Virus record (IMG/VR): IMGVR_UViG_3300047317_000874
Location: 1 to 42,890 of that record
Length of the DNA stretch: 42,890 nucleotides
DNA from: a virus
Direction: 5' to 3' (one strand)
In this document: piece after piece, positions 16,440-23,807 of the stretch
Layout: each line of letters begins with the position of its first letter
How positions within the stretch are numbered: the stretch's first letter is position 1
Notes under the pieces: model-generated
Database searches by the model: none
Told to the model about the DNA's origin: nothing
The model's input: the letters and a program-made list of their open reading frames with translations, nothing else
Translations under genes and position numbers: made by a program

Positions 16440-16775
16440 TCAGCGCCGGTGGTCAAACAGGATCTCGCCGTCAGAGAGCATTGATTCGATGTTCAGGTTC
16501 GCTGTCGCCAGACCTCCGAGACCTTGGCCACGCAGGGTGTCCGTGGCAACCACGAGATGCGGACGGAAGATGACCTCGCCGTGGACGAGCACGTGGCTGC
16601 GCTGGCTGCCGTAGCGGAACGGATGCTGCTGCACCCCGGGCAGCTTGGCCGCTCCCACGAAGCCGACCAGGCCCGGGTCAGCGGTGTCCTGGATGAACGC
16701 CCACCCTCCCGAGCGTCGGGCGTTCTCACCCAGCAGGAAGCGGATCTGCGCGTCGGTCTCGTCGTTGCTGAACAT
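16440..16775 (-). CDS. Small unknown protein upstream of the tyrosine recombinase
   Basis: The protein has 111 residues and starts at ATG 16775 behind AGGAGGACGAC. A beta-rich protein with 'WAFIQDTADPGLVGFVGAAKLPG' type segments and 'RSHVLVHGEVIFRPHLVVAT'. It is co-transcribed with the recombinase, so a regulatory or excision role is possible, but it has no recognisable helix-turn-helix. Function unknown. Confidence 0.6.
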   Translation of the reverse strand: MFSNDETDAQIRFLLGENARRSGGWAFIQDTADPGLVGFVGAAKLPGVQQHPFRYGSQRSHVLVHGEVIFRPHLVVATDTLRGQGLGGLATANLNIESMLSDGEILFDHRR

Positions 16776-16882
16776 GTCGTCCTCCTGGAGTGGGGCTGGT
16801 GCGCCCACAGTACTCAGGACAAGTTATCTCCGCAACTAGCTTGCATGAACAGATGTAGCGGTATCTCTGAATCGGTACTACG

Positions 16883-17071
16883 ATGCCGGTCATGACGAAC
16901 CTCATCACAGCGCCACTCAGGACCCTGCCCCACAACCCAACGACCACCTGGGAACTGAAGCCCGGCCCGGTCAACCCCACCAACTACCGCAGGCTGCTGG
17001 AAATCCTCTTCGCCCCCGACACCGAGACCGAGGCCATCGACCCCGACCGGCTTCATACCCAGGCCGCCTGA
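16883..17071 (+). CDS. Small unknown protein upstream of the serine recombinase
   Basis: The protein has 62 residues if ATG 16883 is used, 59 from ATG 16892. It contains 'PTNYRRLLEILFAPDTETEA'. No family is recognised. It ends with a CTTCATACC motif read as Leu-His-Thr four codons before the stop. A strong hairpin separates it from the serine recombinase. No clear ribosome-binding site is seen, so leaderless translation is possible. Confidence 0.45.
   Translation: MPVMTNLITAPLRTLPHNPTTTWELKPGPVNPTNYRRLLEILFAPDTETEAIDPDRLHTQAA
17051..17059 (+). repeat. CTTCATACC motif copy on the plus strand
   Basis: Exact copy, and the only one found on the plus strand. It lies in a plus-strand gene and so keeps the rule that the motif follows the coding strand. 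Read as Leu-His-Thr. Confidence 0.75.
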
Positions 17072-17107
17072 CGGCCGGGTCCCCAGAAGTTAAGATCGGG
17101 CAACGAA

Positions 17108-17145
17108 ACGACCCCGCCAGAGTTTTGCGGCCATGGCGGGGTCGT
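17108..17145. terminator. Hairpin before the serine recombinase
   Basis: The 11-base arms ACGACCCCGCC and GGCGGGGTCGT are separated by 16 bases, 25 bases upstream of the recombinase start. It may terminate the small upstream gene or act on the recombinase leader. Confidence 0.6.
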
Positions 17146-17170
17146 CCTGGCCGATCACGAAGGGATCGAC

Positions 17171-19225
17171 ATGACGCAGCTTACTGCCCCACCCTCCTTC
17201 CAGATGCCACGCATCGAATCCTTGGTCAAGCGAGTCGCCCTGTACTGCCGCGTCTCCACCAAGGAGCAGGCCCTCGGCTACAGCATGGACGGCCAGGAAG
17301 CCGAAGGACTCGCGCACATCGACCGCGACCCCTACCTGCGCCTGTTCAAGGTCTACCGCGACCCCGGAGTCTCCGGCACCAAGGTCAGCCGCCCCGACCT
17401 CGACGAACTGCGCGAGGACATCCGCCGGGGCTTCATCGACGTCGTCCTAATCAAGGCCATTGACCGCATCGGCCGCTCCGAGCGCGTCCTGATGCCCTGG
17501 TTCTGGATGCTGGAAGAGGCCGGTGTCCACACCATCTCCCTCACCCAGCAGATCGACACCACCTCGGGCAACGGCAAGTTCACCCTGAGCATCTTCATCG
17601 CCATGGCCCAGGCCGAGTGGAACGCCATCCGCCAGCGCACCGTCGATGGACTCAACGCCAAGGCAGCGCAAGGCGGATGGGTCTGCGGCGTCCCGCCCTA
17701 CGGATACACCCTCGAAGGACGCGGCCAGCGCGGCGGATCCCGCGTCGTGCCCTACCAGCCGGAAATCAAGATCCTGCTCAAGGCCGCCGACTACCTTCTC
17801 GTCAAGGGCTACTCCCCCGAACGCGCCGCAGCCGCCCTCAACGCTGACGGCTACCTCACCCGCAGCGGAGTCCCCTGGACCGGCGCCAACCTCAAGCTCC
17901 GCATCATGGCCATCCTCGACCAGTACGTCACCTTCCGGAACATCGAGGTGCGCAAGGGCACCCCCGTTCAGGTCGGCCCCGACGGAACGCCGAAGTTCGG
18001 CCCCGCCCAGAAGATCTCGCTGCCGCCGATCCTTCCGCAGACCACCCGCGACGGCCTCAAAGCCTACTTCTCCACCCGCACCCGCCCGCGCGGAAACCGC
18101 GAGCACCTGTACTACCTTTCCGGGCGCATCATCGGAACCTGCACCGGCCGCCTGGTCGGAAAGCGCCGCACCACCACCGAGACGTGGATGTACGGCTGCG
18201 AAGGCCACGGAGAGGGGCGCCGAAAGAGCACCAAGGGGTGCAAGGCCTACCGCGCCGAGCTGCTCGAAGCGCACGTCTGGAAAGGCGTCGTCTCGATCCT
18301 CAGCAACAGGGCCATGCTCGAAAAGGCGGCCGACGACTGGATCGGCACCCTACCCGTCAACGGCGACGACTACCGCGACCGAATCAACGAACTCGACCGC
18401 AAGCTCGCCGACAATGAGCGCATTCGCACCCAGACGCTCGTGCAGTACGCAACCGCCGGAGTCGACCCCGTCGTCGTGAAAGCCGCACAGGACAAGTTCG
18501 AGGACGACGCCAGGGAACTCCAGTCCCAGCGCGCCATTGCGCAAACGCTGCTGTCGGAACTGGAAACAGCCCTCGACCGCCGCGCCCAGATCGTGGCTCT
18601 CGCGGAGCTTTCCCCCGACCGGCTGCTGCGCCTGGCGCCCCACGTCCGCGCACAGGTCGTCGAAATGCTCGACCTGCAAATCGAGATCACGGCCGATGCC
18701 AAGCACATGCGGCTGGCCCACCCCTGCAAGATCGAGGCGTACTTCCGCGAGCACGGAAAGCTGGTGCCCGACACGCTCACCAACGAGCAGTGGGACAAGC
18801 TGGTGGCCGCTGTCCCCGCACTGTCTCCGCACAACCGCAAGATCTCTCTGCGCAAGGTGCTGGAGGCGGGCTTCCACAAGGTCCGCGAGAACCTGCGCTG
18901 GAAGCAGCTCCCGGCCGCCTACGGCTCGGAGGTGTCCCTGCGGGCGGTCTGGCTGGAGTGGCTGAACGGCGGCGTCCTGGACAGCGTTGTGGAGGCGCTG
19001 GGGCAGTACCCGGGCACACCGGTGGAGGACCGCGAGCTGCCGGAGATGAGGGTCACGGGCGTGCTGGAGGGGACGCTGGCCACGATGATGGGTCAGACGG
19101 CAGTCAACAACCTGCTTGCACCTACTGCGACAGTCTCCTCGGAGGCAATTCAGGAACGTGCAAGCACATCGGTAACGCGCTCTGTCCCGCGATTCTCTTT
19201 GGTTCTGGACCGCCTGGCGGCCTAG
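17171..19225 (+). CDS. Large serine recombinase (phage integrase type)
   Basis: The protein has 684 residues and starts at ATG 17171 behind AAGGGATCG. The N-terminal resolvase domain has the catalytic serine S29 in 'VALYCRVSTKEQ', 'YRDPGVSGTKVSRPDLDEL', and 'AIDRIGRSERVLM'. This is followed by the recombinase domain ('GGWVCGVPPYGYTLEG') and a Cys-containing ribbon ('GTCTGRL', 'YGCEGHGEG', 'KGCKAYRAE'). One cysteine of the usual first CxxC pair is missing. A coiled-coil segment lies near 410-460. Large serine integrases of this size join attP and attB in actinophages. Having it next to a tyrosine recombinase is unusual. Confidence 0.92.
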   Translation: MTQLTAPPSFQMPRIESLVKRVALYCRVSTKEQALGYSMDGQEAEGLAHIDRDPYLRLFKVYRDPGVSGTKVSRPDLDELREDIRRGFIDVVLIKAIDRIGRSERVLMPWFWMLEEAGVHTISLTQQIDTTSGNGKFTLSIFIAMAQAEWNAIRQRTVDGLNAKAAQGGWVCGVPPYGYTLEGRGQRGGSRVVPYQPEIKILLKAADYLLVKGYSPERAAAALNADGYLTRSGVPWTGANLKLRIMAILDQYVTFRNIEVRKGTPVQVGPDGTPKFGPAQKISLPPILPQTTRDGLKAYFSTRTRPRGNREHLYYLSGRIIGTCTGRLVGKRRTTTETWMYGCEGHGEGRRKSTKGCKAYRAELLEAHVWKGVVSILSNRAMLEKAADDWIGTLPVNGDDYRDRINELDRKLADNERIRTQTLVQYATAGVDPVVVKAAQDKFEDDARELQSQRAIAQTLLSELETALDRRAQIVALAELSPDRLLRLAPHVRAQVVEMLDLQIEITADAKHMRLAHPCKIEAYFREHGKLVPDTLTNEQWDKLVAAVPALSPHNRKISLRKVLEAGFHKVRENLRWKQLPAAYGSEVSLRAVWLEWLNGGVLDSVVEALGQYPGTPVEDRELPEMRVTGVLEGTLATMMGQTAVNNLLAPTATVSSEAIQERASTSVTRSVPRFSLVLDRLAA

Positions 19226-19250
19226 TATCGCAGTCCGGTCGGCGCCGGGT

Positions 19251-19286
19251 GGTGCCTTCTCTCCTGACTCCAGGAGGGGAGGCACC
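19251..19286. terminator. Terminator between convergent genes
   Basis: A 15-base stem (GGTGCCT...AGGCACC outer arms, two G-U pairs inside) with a 6-base loop sits between the serine recombinase and the leftward gene ending at 19294. Confidence 0.85.
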
Positions 19287-19293
19287 TCGTCGT

Positions 19294-19563
19294 TCAGCCC
19301 TCGCGGCGAATGAGGACGTCGAGCACGCCCAGCAGGCCCTGTGCGCCGCTGCGGGCCTCCAGCAGGCTCTCCGGGGTTGCCTGCTTGCGGTAGTCGTCCA
19401 GGGCCTTGGCCAGGCCGCTGCCGACGCTGTCGGCCCAGTCGAGGACGTCGACCGTGGGCAGCCGGTCCAGCCGCTTGGCCGCCTTGGCTCGGGTGGGGTC
19501 GGTCGGAGTGGCCGCGCCGTCAGCGCCCTGCCACAGTCCCTTCAGAAAAGCCCAAGCGCGCAC
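19294..19563 (-). CDS. Small helical protein, unknown
   Basis: The protein has 89 residues and starts at ATG 19563. All-helical prediction: 'RAKAAKRLDRLPTVDVLDWADSVGSGLAKAL' region then 'LLEARSGAQGLLGVLDVLIRREG'. It overlaps the end of the small upstream gene by 22 bases. No family is recognised. Confidence 0.6.
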   Translation of the reverse strand: MRAWAFLKGLWQGADGAATPTDPTRAKAAKRLDRLPTVDVLDWADSVGSGLAKALDDYRKQATPESLLEARSGAQGLLGVLDVLIRREG

Positions 19564-19658
19564 AGGACCTCGTACTCCTCGTCTACGTCGTTCGTGTTGT
19601 CGGCCACGACCCGGCGGGTCGCTTCCTTCTCTTCCTCGGTGTTCTCAGAGGTAGGCAC
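19542..19658 (-). CDS. Very small acidic protein
   Basis: The protein has 38 residues and starts at GTG 19658 behind GAGGAAA, overlapping the upstream gene's stop. It is very acidic (SENTEEEKE, NDVDEEYEVL). The start is chosen because it has the ribosome-binding site and the usual phage-style overlap. Function unknown. Confidence 0.5.
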   Translation of the reverse strand: MPTSENTEEEKEATRRVVADNTNDVDEEYEVLCALGLF

Positions 19659-19953
19659 TGAGGGTTTCCTCCGATACCTCGTCGAAACGCTTGGTGTCCC
19701 GGATGACCTCGGTGGAGAGGGCATTGCCGTATCCCTGGAGCGCGACGTAGAGTGCGTCGCTTTCCGTCCGGCCGGTTAGGCGCCAGCGGCCGAAGACGAG
19801 ACCCTTCCCGGGCCATATCTTGATGATGAGGGAGCGGGCGTGCCGATAGGGCGGCTCGATCTCGTCGGTTGGCGCTTGATGGATGAGCGGGGATCCGGGT
19901 GCGAGGTTTATGGGGTGTACGAAAAAGACCCCGATGTCATGAGTATTGGGCAT
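19645..19953 (-). CDS. Small unknown protein
   Basis: The protein has 102 residues from ATG 19953, though the ribosome-binding site is weak and the true start may be internal. Contains 'RHARSLIIKIWPGKGLVFGRW' and 'DALYVALQGYGNALSTEV'. No domain is recognised. It is the first of three overlapping leftward genes. Confidence 0.55.
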   Translation of the reverse strand: MPNTHDIGVFFVHPINLAPGSPLIHQAPTDEIEPPYRHARSLIIKIWPGKGLVFGRWRLTGRTESDALYVALQGYGNALSTEVIRDTKRFDEVSEETLSAYL

Positions 19954-19992
19954 GACATGGAGCCTATTCGCCTGGCCGCGCGCTTTGGTAAA

Positions 19993-20475
19993 TCAGGAGA
20001 CGCCGGTGGGTTCGTCGAGGTCGTGTTCTGGTGCATAGGCGAAGTTGTTGAGGGTGCGGTTGATGGCCCGGCCTGGGCTCTTTACTCGCTTGAAGTTCCG
20101 CCAGACGTTCGGCGGGACGTTGTAGTAGCCGTAGACCTGTCCGTTGCGGAATCGCACCCGTAGCGTCTGAGAATCCCTGTCGTAGCCTGCGGCAAGGGTT
20201 CTCGGGCGCGGCGGATTGATCGAGGGGGTCGGCTGGTAGGGGAGCAGGTCGAAGTCGTCGCCGTCCCGGGCCAGTTGAATGGCGGCGGCGAGTTCCTGGG
20301 ACATGACGCGGCGGGAGCCTGCTCGGGCTGGGGTGTTGGGGGCGCTGGCGGGGGGCTGTGGGGGCGGTGTGGAGCCTCCGAGCATGATGCGGTCGTAGGC
20401 GTTGCCTGCGCGTCCGTTGGTGCCTGCTGTGTTGACCCTGGGGATCTCAGGGCCGCCTCGTCGGCGTGTTGCCAC
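19993..20475 (-). CDS. KTSC-domain protein
   Basis: The protein has 160 residues and starts at ATG 20475 behind AAGGAGACC. The N-terminal 90 residues are Pro/Ala-rich and probably disordered. The C-terminal part (about 93-150) matches the KTSC domain: 'AAGYDRDSQTLRVRFRNG', 'VYGYYNVPPNVW', 'SPGRAINRTLNNF'. KTSC domains are associated with nucleic-acid-related proteins, but their function is not defined. An intrinsic terminator lies between its start and the upstream gene, so it has its own promoter or depends on read-through. Confidence 0.8.
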   Translation of the reverse strand: MATRRRGGPEIPRVNTAGTNGRAGNAYDRIMLGGSTPPPQPPASAPNTPARAGSRRVMSQELAAAIQLARDGDDFDLLPYQPTPSINPPRPRTLAAGYDRDSQTLRVRFRNGQVYGYYNVPPNVWRNFKRVKSPGRAINRTLNNFAYAPEHDLDEPTGVS

Positions 20476-20489
20476 TTGGGTCTCCTTAC

Positions 20490-20521
20490 AAAAACGGCCC
20501 CGTCCGGGTGGAGGGGGCCGT
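20490..20521 (-). terminator. Intrinsic terminator
   Basis: On the minus strand the stem ACGGCCCC/GGGGCCGT is followed by five T residues, a classic intrinsic terminator for the gene at 20550-20960. Confidence 0.88.
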
Positions 20522-20549
20522 CGGTCCGGGTGATCAGTCCCGGGGTGGA

Positions 20550-20960
20550 TCAGGCGGGGACGTTGGCCACGGTGGAAGCGGTCGCCGGGGCGTTGGTGGC
20601 GCCGGGGGCGGTCGCGGTGCCCGCGTTGCGGGTGCCTTCGTAGGTGGCGGTGCCGGTCAGGCGGTCGTCGGCCTCGGGGCCACCGGGGTGCGCGGCTGCC
20701 TCCTCCGGGGTCAGGACGACCAGTCCGGCGTTGGAGGTCGCCGGGTCGATGCCGATGGCGCGCTGGGCGGCGGGGTCGGGCAACTGGGCGTGGACGAAGA
20801 CCTGGCCGGGGATGGCGTCCACGTTCTCGTACTTGGTCTCGTGCTGTACGGTCCAGCCGAGGTTGGGGTGGTCCCAGTCGGACGAGCGGCCGGGGACGAC
20901 GTCGGGCAGGGCGGCCGGGGTCTCGCCGACCGGGGCCTCGGTGTTCTTTGCAGCAGCCAC
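20550..20960 (-). CDS. Unknown protein, own transcription unit
   Basis: The protein has 136 residues and starts at GTG 20960 behind AGAAGAGG. The first 60 residues include 'DWDHPNLGWTVQHETKYENV' and 'GQVFVHAQLPD'. The last 45 are Ala/Thr/Gly-rich and probably disordered. With a palindrome in the promoter and a strong terminator it looks like an independently expressed gene, possibly a virion protein. No family is recognised. Confidence 0.65.
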   Translation of the reverse strand: MAAAKNTEAPVGETPAALPDVVPGRSSDWDHPNLGWTVQHETKYENVDAIPGQVFVHAQLPDPAAQRAIGIDPATSNAGLVVLTPEEAAAHPGGPEADDRLTGTATYEGTRNAGTATAPGATNAPATASTVANVPA

Positions 20961-20992
20961 TGTGGTTCCTCTTCTTGTGGGTTACCGGTTTT

Positions 20993-21007
20993 GCTGGACT
21001 GTCCAGC
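20993..21007. promoter_or_regulatory. 15-base palindrome in promoter region
   Basis: GCTGGACTGTCCAGC is a perfect palindrome around a central T. It lies 33 bases upstream of the start at 20960, next to a GTTACCGG motif (20981-20988). TGGACA inside it could be a -35 for leftward transcription. It is a likely operator. The rest of 20961-21123 shows no convincing gene. Confidence 0.45.
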
Positions 21008-21123
21008 CCGGCTCTTGTACCGGACCCTCTTCGTCCTCTTCACGATTATGAGGGCAGTCAGGTCCGGAATAGACATGCTGACCCTCTTGGAAGATGCAAC
21101 TCGACACGTACATGGGTGTTCTC

Positions 21124-21312
21124 CTACAGGGAACTGCCTGCCTCGGTATTCGAGCCTAGCGGCATTCCTCCGGGGGTTTCCCATGGCTGGCTTCCGGCGA
21201 ATTGGTCGGCGGAGAGCACGGAGTCGCGGAGTGGGGCGCCTGCGATGGTGAAGGCGTAGCCTCCGGCGTAGGCGTCGCCGGTGGCGGGGATGGGTTCAGG
21301 CGTCTTGTTCAC
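21124..21312 (-). CDS. Small unknown protein
   Basis: The protein has 62 residues and starts at GTG 21312 behind GAGAAGG, overlapping the upstream gene by 17 bases. It is rich in Gly, Pro, Ala and Ser, with no domain seen. The overlap and ribosome-binding site support translation. Confidence 0.5.
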   Translation of the reverse strand: MNKTPEPIPATGDAYAGGYAFTIAGAPLRDSVLSADQFAGSQPWETPGGMPLGSNTEAGSSL

Positions 21313-21502
21313 GGTTGCCTTCTCGGGCGGCGTCGAACCCGGAGCGCAGGCGGGTGAGGCGGGTCTTGTAGGTGCGCAGGACGGCCATGTGCTCGCAGGC
21401 CGTTTCGACGAGTTCGCCGACTTCGGCGACGCAGCGGTCGAGGAGGTCTTCGATGTCGGCGATGTCGTCGTGGTCGCGTGTCTGGGGAAGCAGTGGCATC
21501 AC
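21296..21502 (-). CDS. Small coiled-coil protein
   Basis: The protein has 68 residues and starts at GTG 21502 or the next codon ATG, behind GGAGGAG. The middle is a charged helix ('DIADIEDLLDRCVAEVGELVETACEHMAVL'-type) that probably forms a coiled coil. It overlaps the stop of the upstream membrane protein, so it may work with it. Function unknown. Confidence 0.6.
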   Translation of the reverse strand: MMPLLPQTRDHDDIADIEDLLDRCVAEVGELVETACEHMAVLRTYKTRLTRLRSGFDAAREGNREQDA

Positions 21503-21843
21503 GAACTCCTCCGTCTGCGCGGCCGTGGGGTTCCGTCGCTCTGGAAGAGGTCCAGGACGTCTTCGAGGACGTCGGTGACGGTTGCCTGGACGGCGATGCT
21601 GTCGCGGGTGGCCTGGACGAGGTCACGGGCTGTGGTGACCATCTGTTCGGCGAGGGGTACGACGCGTTCGGTCAGTGCTCGCAGGCGTCTGTTCTCGGCG
21701 ACTTCTCGCCGGTAGGCCTTGCCGGAGACGACGACTTCGGTGACGAAGACGGCGAAGATGAACGCAGCGATCGGCCCCAGGACGAGTGGACTGTCTACGG
21801 ACAGGCCGCCCGACCCGGAGGCCGATGCGAGGAAAACAAACAT
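21499..21843 (-). CDS. Membrane protein with coiled coil (holin candidate)
   Basis: The protein has 114 residues and starts at ATG 21843. One transmembrane segment near 18-40 ('SPLVLGPIAAFIFAVFVTEVVVSG') is followed by a long coiled coil (about 45-100) and a basic tail (PRPRRRRSS). Class III-like holins and spanin-like proteins can look like this, but nothing proves lysis. The start codon lies inside a 12-base inverted repeat, so expression is probably tightly controlled. Confidence 0.6.
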   Translation of the reverse strand: MFVFLASASGSGGLSVDSPLVLGPIAAFIFAVFVTEVVVSGKAYRREVAENRRLRALTERVVPLAEQMVTTARDLVQATRDSIAVQATVTDVLEDVLDLFQSDGTPRPRRRRSS

Positions 21844-21896
21844 CCCGGGTACCGCCCGTCGCTAATTTATGCTTGCGACTTAATGGTACCCGGGAT
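21842..21896. promoter_or_regulatory. 12-base inverted repeat flanking a promoter and start codon
   Basis: The perfect arms ATCCCGGGTACC (21842-21853) and GGTACCCGGGAT (21885-21896) are 31 bases apart. The left arm contains the start codon of the gene at 21843. The AT-rich middle has CATAAAT on the minus strand, a possible -10. The layout suggests an operator pair covering the -35 and the translation start. RNA pairing of the arms is the alternative. Confidence 0.6.
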
Positions 21897-21909
21897 GCGG
21901 TATTCAGTT

Positions 21910-22119
21910 TTAGATATGAAGGCCAGCCTTCTTGAGCTGATTCTTGGCCTTGATCCATCCGGGCGTTGACCCGGTCAGACCGCTGACCGAAGCGACCTTG
22001 CCATCAGGAGTTATCCACTTGATGTGGTTGCCGCCAGTGATCTCCACCTTCCACTTCTGCTTCCGGGCGGCCTTGGCCACCTTCTCGATCTCCTTGTCCG
22101 CGCCCAGTCTCTGGGACAT
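21910..22119 (-). CDS. HicA-like small RNA-binding protein
   Basis: The protein has 69 residues and starts at ATG 22119 behind GGAAGG. It fits the HicA/YcfA double-stranded-RNA-binding-like fold: 'KVAKAARKQKWKVEITGGNH' with the key H32 in 'GGNHIKW', then 'TPDGKVASVSGLTGS' and a final helix 'GWIKAKNQLKKAG'. HicA proteins are mRNA-cutting toxins paired with HicB. No HicB partner is seen next to it, so it may be an orphan, an RNA-binding phage protein or a hijacked toxin. Its promoter is visible. Confidence 0.72.
   Translation of the reverse strand: MSQRLGADKEIEKVAKAARKQKWKVEITGGNHIKWITPDGKVASVSGLTGSTPGWIKAKNQLKKAGLHI
21913..21921 (-). repeat. CTTCATA motif, near copy (CTTCATATC)
   Basis: Near copy on the coding strand, read as Leu-His-Ile, the last residues of the HicA-like protein directly before its stop. 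Confidence 0.5.
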
Positions 22120-22165
22120 CGGGGGGTCGCCTTCCTGTGGGGAGGTAGCAACTCGTTGTGGTTAC

Positions 22166-22195
22166 AGAATAGGTTGACGCACAATCAGTTCGCAA
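22166..22195 (-). promoter_or_regulatory. Promoter of the HicA-like gene
   Basis: TTGCGA (-35, minus strand) and TATTCT (-10) are separated by 18 bases, about 45 bases before the start codon. The rest of the gap 22120-22378 holds GTGACCCACGTCAC (22219-22232, inverted repeat), a rightward TTGACA at 22250-22255 without a good -10, and a terminator; no gene is seen. Confidence 0.5.
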
Positions 22196-22338
22196 GCACT
22201 TTGGCTACATCGCTTGCTGTGACCCACGTCACATACCGCAGGTAGCCTCTTGACAGGATCCCTGCACCACGTCGCGTAGGGAACACGCGTTCGACCTAGG
22301 GGGCGTCTACAACCACCATAGGTCACAGGACACGACGA

Positions 22339-22368
22339 AGCCCCGACTACCTGGGGGCAGCCGGGGCT
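22339..22368 (-). terminator. Terminator after the gene at 22379
   Basis: A hairpin with AGCCCCG/CGGGGCT arms lies 11 bases past the stop of the leftward gene. Confidence 0.7.
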
Positions 22369-22378
22369 CGGTTATCGC

Positions 22379-23509
22379 TTAATTGGGCAGGTCGCGCCTG
22401 CGCAGAGGGTCATGGCGCTGGGGGTTGACAGGGACGATGACCGTCACAGGGTCCTTGCCAGGCTCCAGCATCTCCCGCTTGGTCCAGTAGGGCTCCACCC
22501 ACACCGTGCGTCGCTGATGGCGCTGGCCCATCTTCCCGGGGCCGACCCACACGCTGCGGAAGTGACCGGCGCGGTGCTGCGGGCCGTACTCCACGCCGGA
22601 GGGGCCATACAGGCCGTCCTGGCTGCTGTTCGCCCGCCGCCGCGCCTCGTGGAGAGCCGGACCGACGTACCAGCCCACACGGACCCAGAAAGGGTCTCGG
22701 TTGGTGGGCTTTCGGTTCTTCCCGGTCTTCTGTCGGCGCCGCTCGTTGACGACAGGCTCCTGTACGTCGCGGTTGTCACAGCACAGGTAGGTGATCACCG
22801 AGAAGACCGAGCGGAGCAGCGGGGCGAAGGTCTTGAGGGAGTCCTTCTGCGCCGCCTTCGCCTCGGGGACCCCGTGCCAGTTCTCGACGAACTTGATCGC
22901 TTCTGCGGCGGTGAAGCTGTCACGGCCGGTGGGCAGGGGGATGAGGTCCCGCGCGGAACCGGGGACCATCTCGCCGGTCTCCTCGTCGACCACGTCGTAC
23001 AGGAACAGGACACCCAGTCCTTCCCGCTGCGGGTCGTTGGTGTCGCAGAGCGCGGATCCGACCCAGCCGAAGATGAAGAATCCCCGCACGTAGCCTTCAG
23101 CCGTTCCTCCGCGTCCGAGCCCGGCAGGCCAGGGGTCGGGGAGCATCACCAGCGGGTTGATGTGCGGCAGCCTGTCGAAGATGGCTCCGGGGACCTTGTC
23201 CATCTTGCTGCGGTAAAGCGCGGAAGCCAGCTCCTCGTTCAGGTCGTAGGTGACCCTGCCGTTGCGCTTCCACATGTCGCAGACGGCGATCTCGCCCATG
23301 AGGTCGCCGACCTGGATCAAGGTGGCGGTGTCGAACTGGACGCGGTCCTCGTGGTCCCATTCGAAGGAGATCCCTCGCGAGAGCGACCGCAGCTTCCGTG
23401 CGATCTTGGGGATGCTCCGCAGCTCGTTGCCCGCCTCCGTCAGCATGTCGACGTGGCGCATGGTCGCGCGGTGCGCGGCGATTCCTCGGCGCAAGGTCTG
23501 TGAGGCCAT
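22379..23509 (-). CDS. Unknown 376-residue protein of mobile elements
   Basis: The gene starts at ATG 23509 behind GGGAGGG. It is helical at the N-terminus ('MRHVDMLTEAGNELRSIPKIARKL'-type), has 'GYVRGFFIFGWVGSALC' and a C-terminal basic region with 'HRAGHFRSVWVGPGKMGQRH' and 'RRTVWVEPYW'. The RAGHFR...W.EPYW pattern recalls a C-terminal module found in many phage and plasmid proteins of unknown role. It stands alone with its own promoter and terminator, so it may be an early or accessory (moron) gene. Confidence 0.75.
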   Translation of the reverse strand: MASQTLRRGIAAHRATMRHVDMLTEAGNELRSIPKIARKLRSLSRGISFEWDHEDRVQFDTATLIQVGDLMGEIAVCDMWKRNGRVTYDLNEELASALYRSKMDKVPGAIFDRLPHINPLVMLPDPWPAGLGRGGTAEGYVRGFFIFGWVGSALCDTNDPQREGLGVLFLYDVVDEETGEMVPGSARDLIPLPTGRDSFTAAEAIKFVENWHGVPEAKAAQKDSLKTFAPLLRSVFSVITYLCCDNRDVQEPVVNERRRQKTGKNRKPTNRDPFWVRVGWYVGPALHEARRRANSSQDGLYGPSGVEYGPQHRAGHFRSVWVGPGKMGQRHQRRTVWVEPYWTKREMLEPGKDPVTVIVPVNPQRHDPLRRRDLPN

Positions 23510-23544
23510 CGGTCCCTCCCGGATGGGTAGATCGTACCTCCGGA

Positions 23545-23574
23545 AGACTAGGCCCCCGGACTACCATCAAGCAA
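23545..23574 (-). promoter_or_regulatory. Promoter of the 376-residue protein gene
   Basis: TTGCTT (-35) and TAGTCT (-10) on the minus strand with an 18-base spacer, about 35 bases upstream of the start codon at 23509. Confidence 0.55.
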
Positions 23575-23723
23575 GCGATTTCCCAAGATGCCTTGCTCTC
23601 CTTTTCCGGGAAATGCGGAGCCCCGCCTGTACGTCACGGGGAGACGCGTAGACGGGGCCCCAGGAGGTCGCCCTCCTCCTCCCCTAAAGCGAGCGCCCAA
23701 TGGCCGCGAGAGGGGGTGGTGCA

Positions 23724-23772
23724 CCCATTCCGTCCGCCTCCACCTGTCCAGGGTGGGGACGGCGGGAATGGG
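23724..23772. terminator. Long imperfect hairpin in the 23510-23807 gap
   Basis: The arms CCCATTCC (23724-23731) and GGAATGGG (23765-23772) enclose further pairing (GTCC/GGAC, CCACC/GGGTGG). It lies between the divergent genes at 23509 and 23808. It may insulate them. The remainder of the gap shows no gene. Confidence 0.45.
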
Positions 23773-23807
23773 CGTTTTCGCCTGCCCTTGCGGGCTAGGC
23801 TTGCTTC

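Noticed and set aside
14502-16484. 660-codon plus-strand frame
   Set aside because: It crosses the tyrosine recombinase and terminators antisense and has an Arg/His-rich composition typical of shadow frames.
16776-17170. Attachment site for either recombinase
   Set aside because: No convincing core with flanking inverted repeats or tRNA-end match could be recognised by eye.
18350-19285. Minus-strand frame opposite the serine recombinase
   Set aside because: Shadow of a verified gene; crosses the terminator at 19251-19286.
20711-21184. Leftward frame beginning MSIPDLTALIIVKR
   Set aside because: Overlaps most of the gene 20550-20960 in another frame and turns into Arg/Pro/Thr-rich shadow sequence.
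22250-22330. Rightward non-coding RNA from TTGACA at 22250
   Set aside because: No acceptable -10 at 16-19 bases and no plus-strand gene or independent evidence for a transcript.
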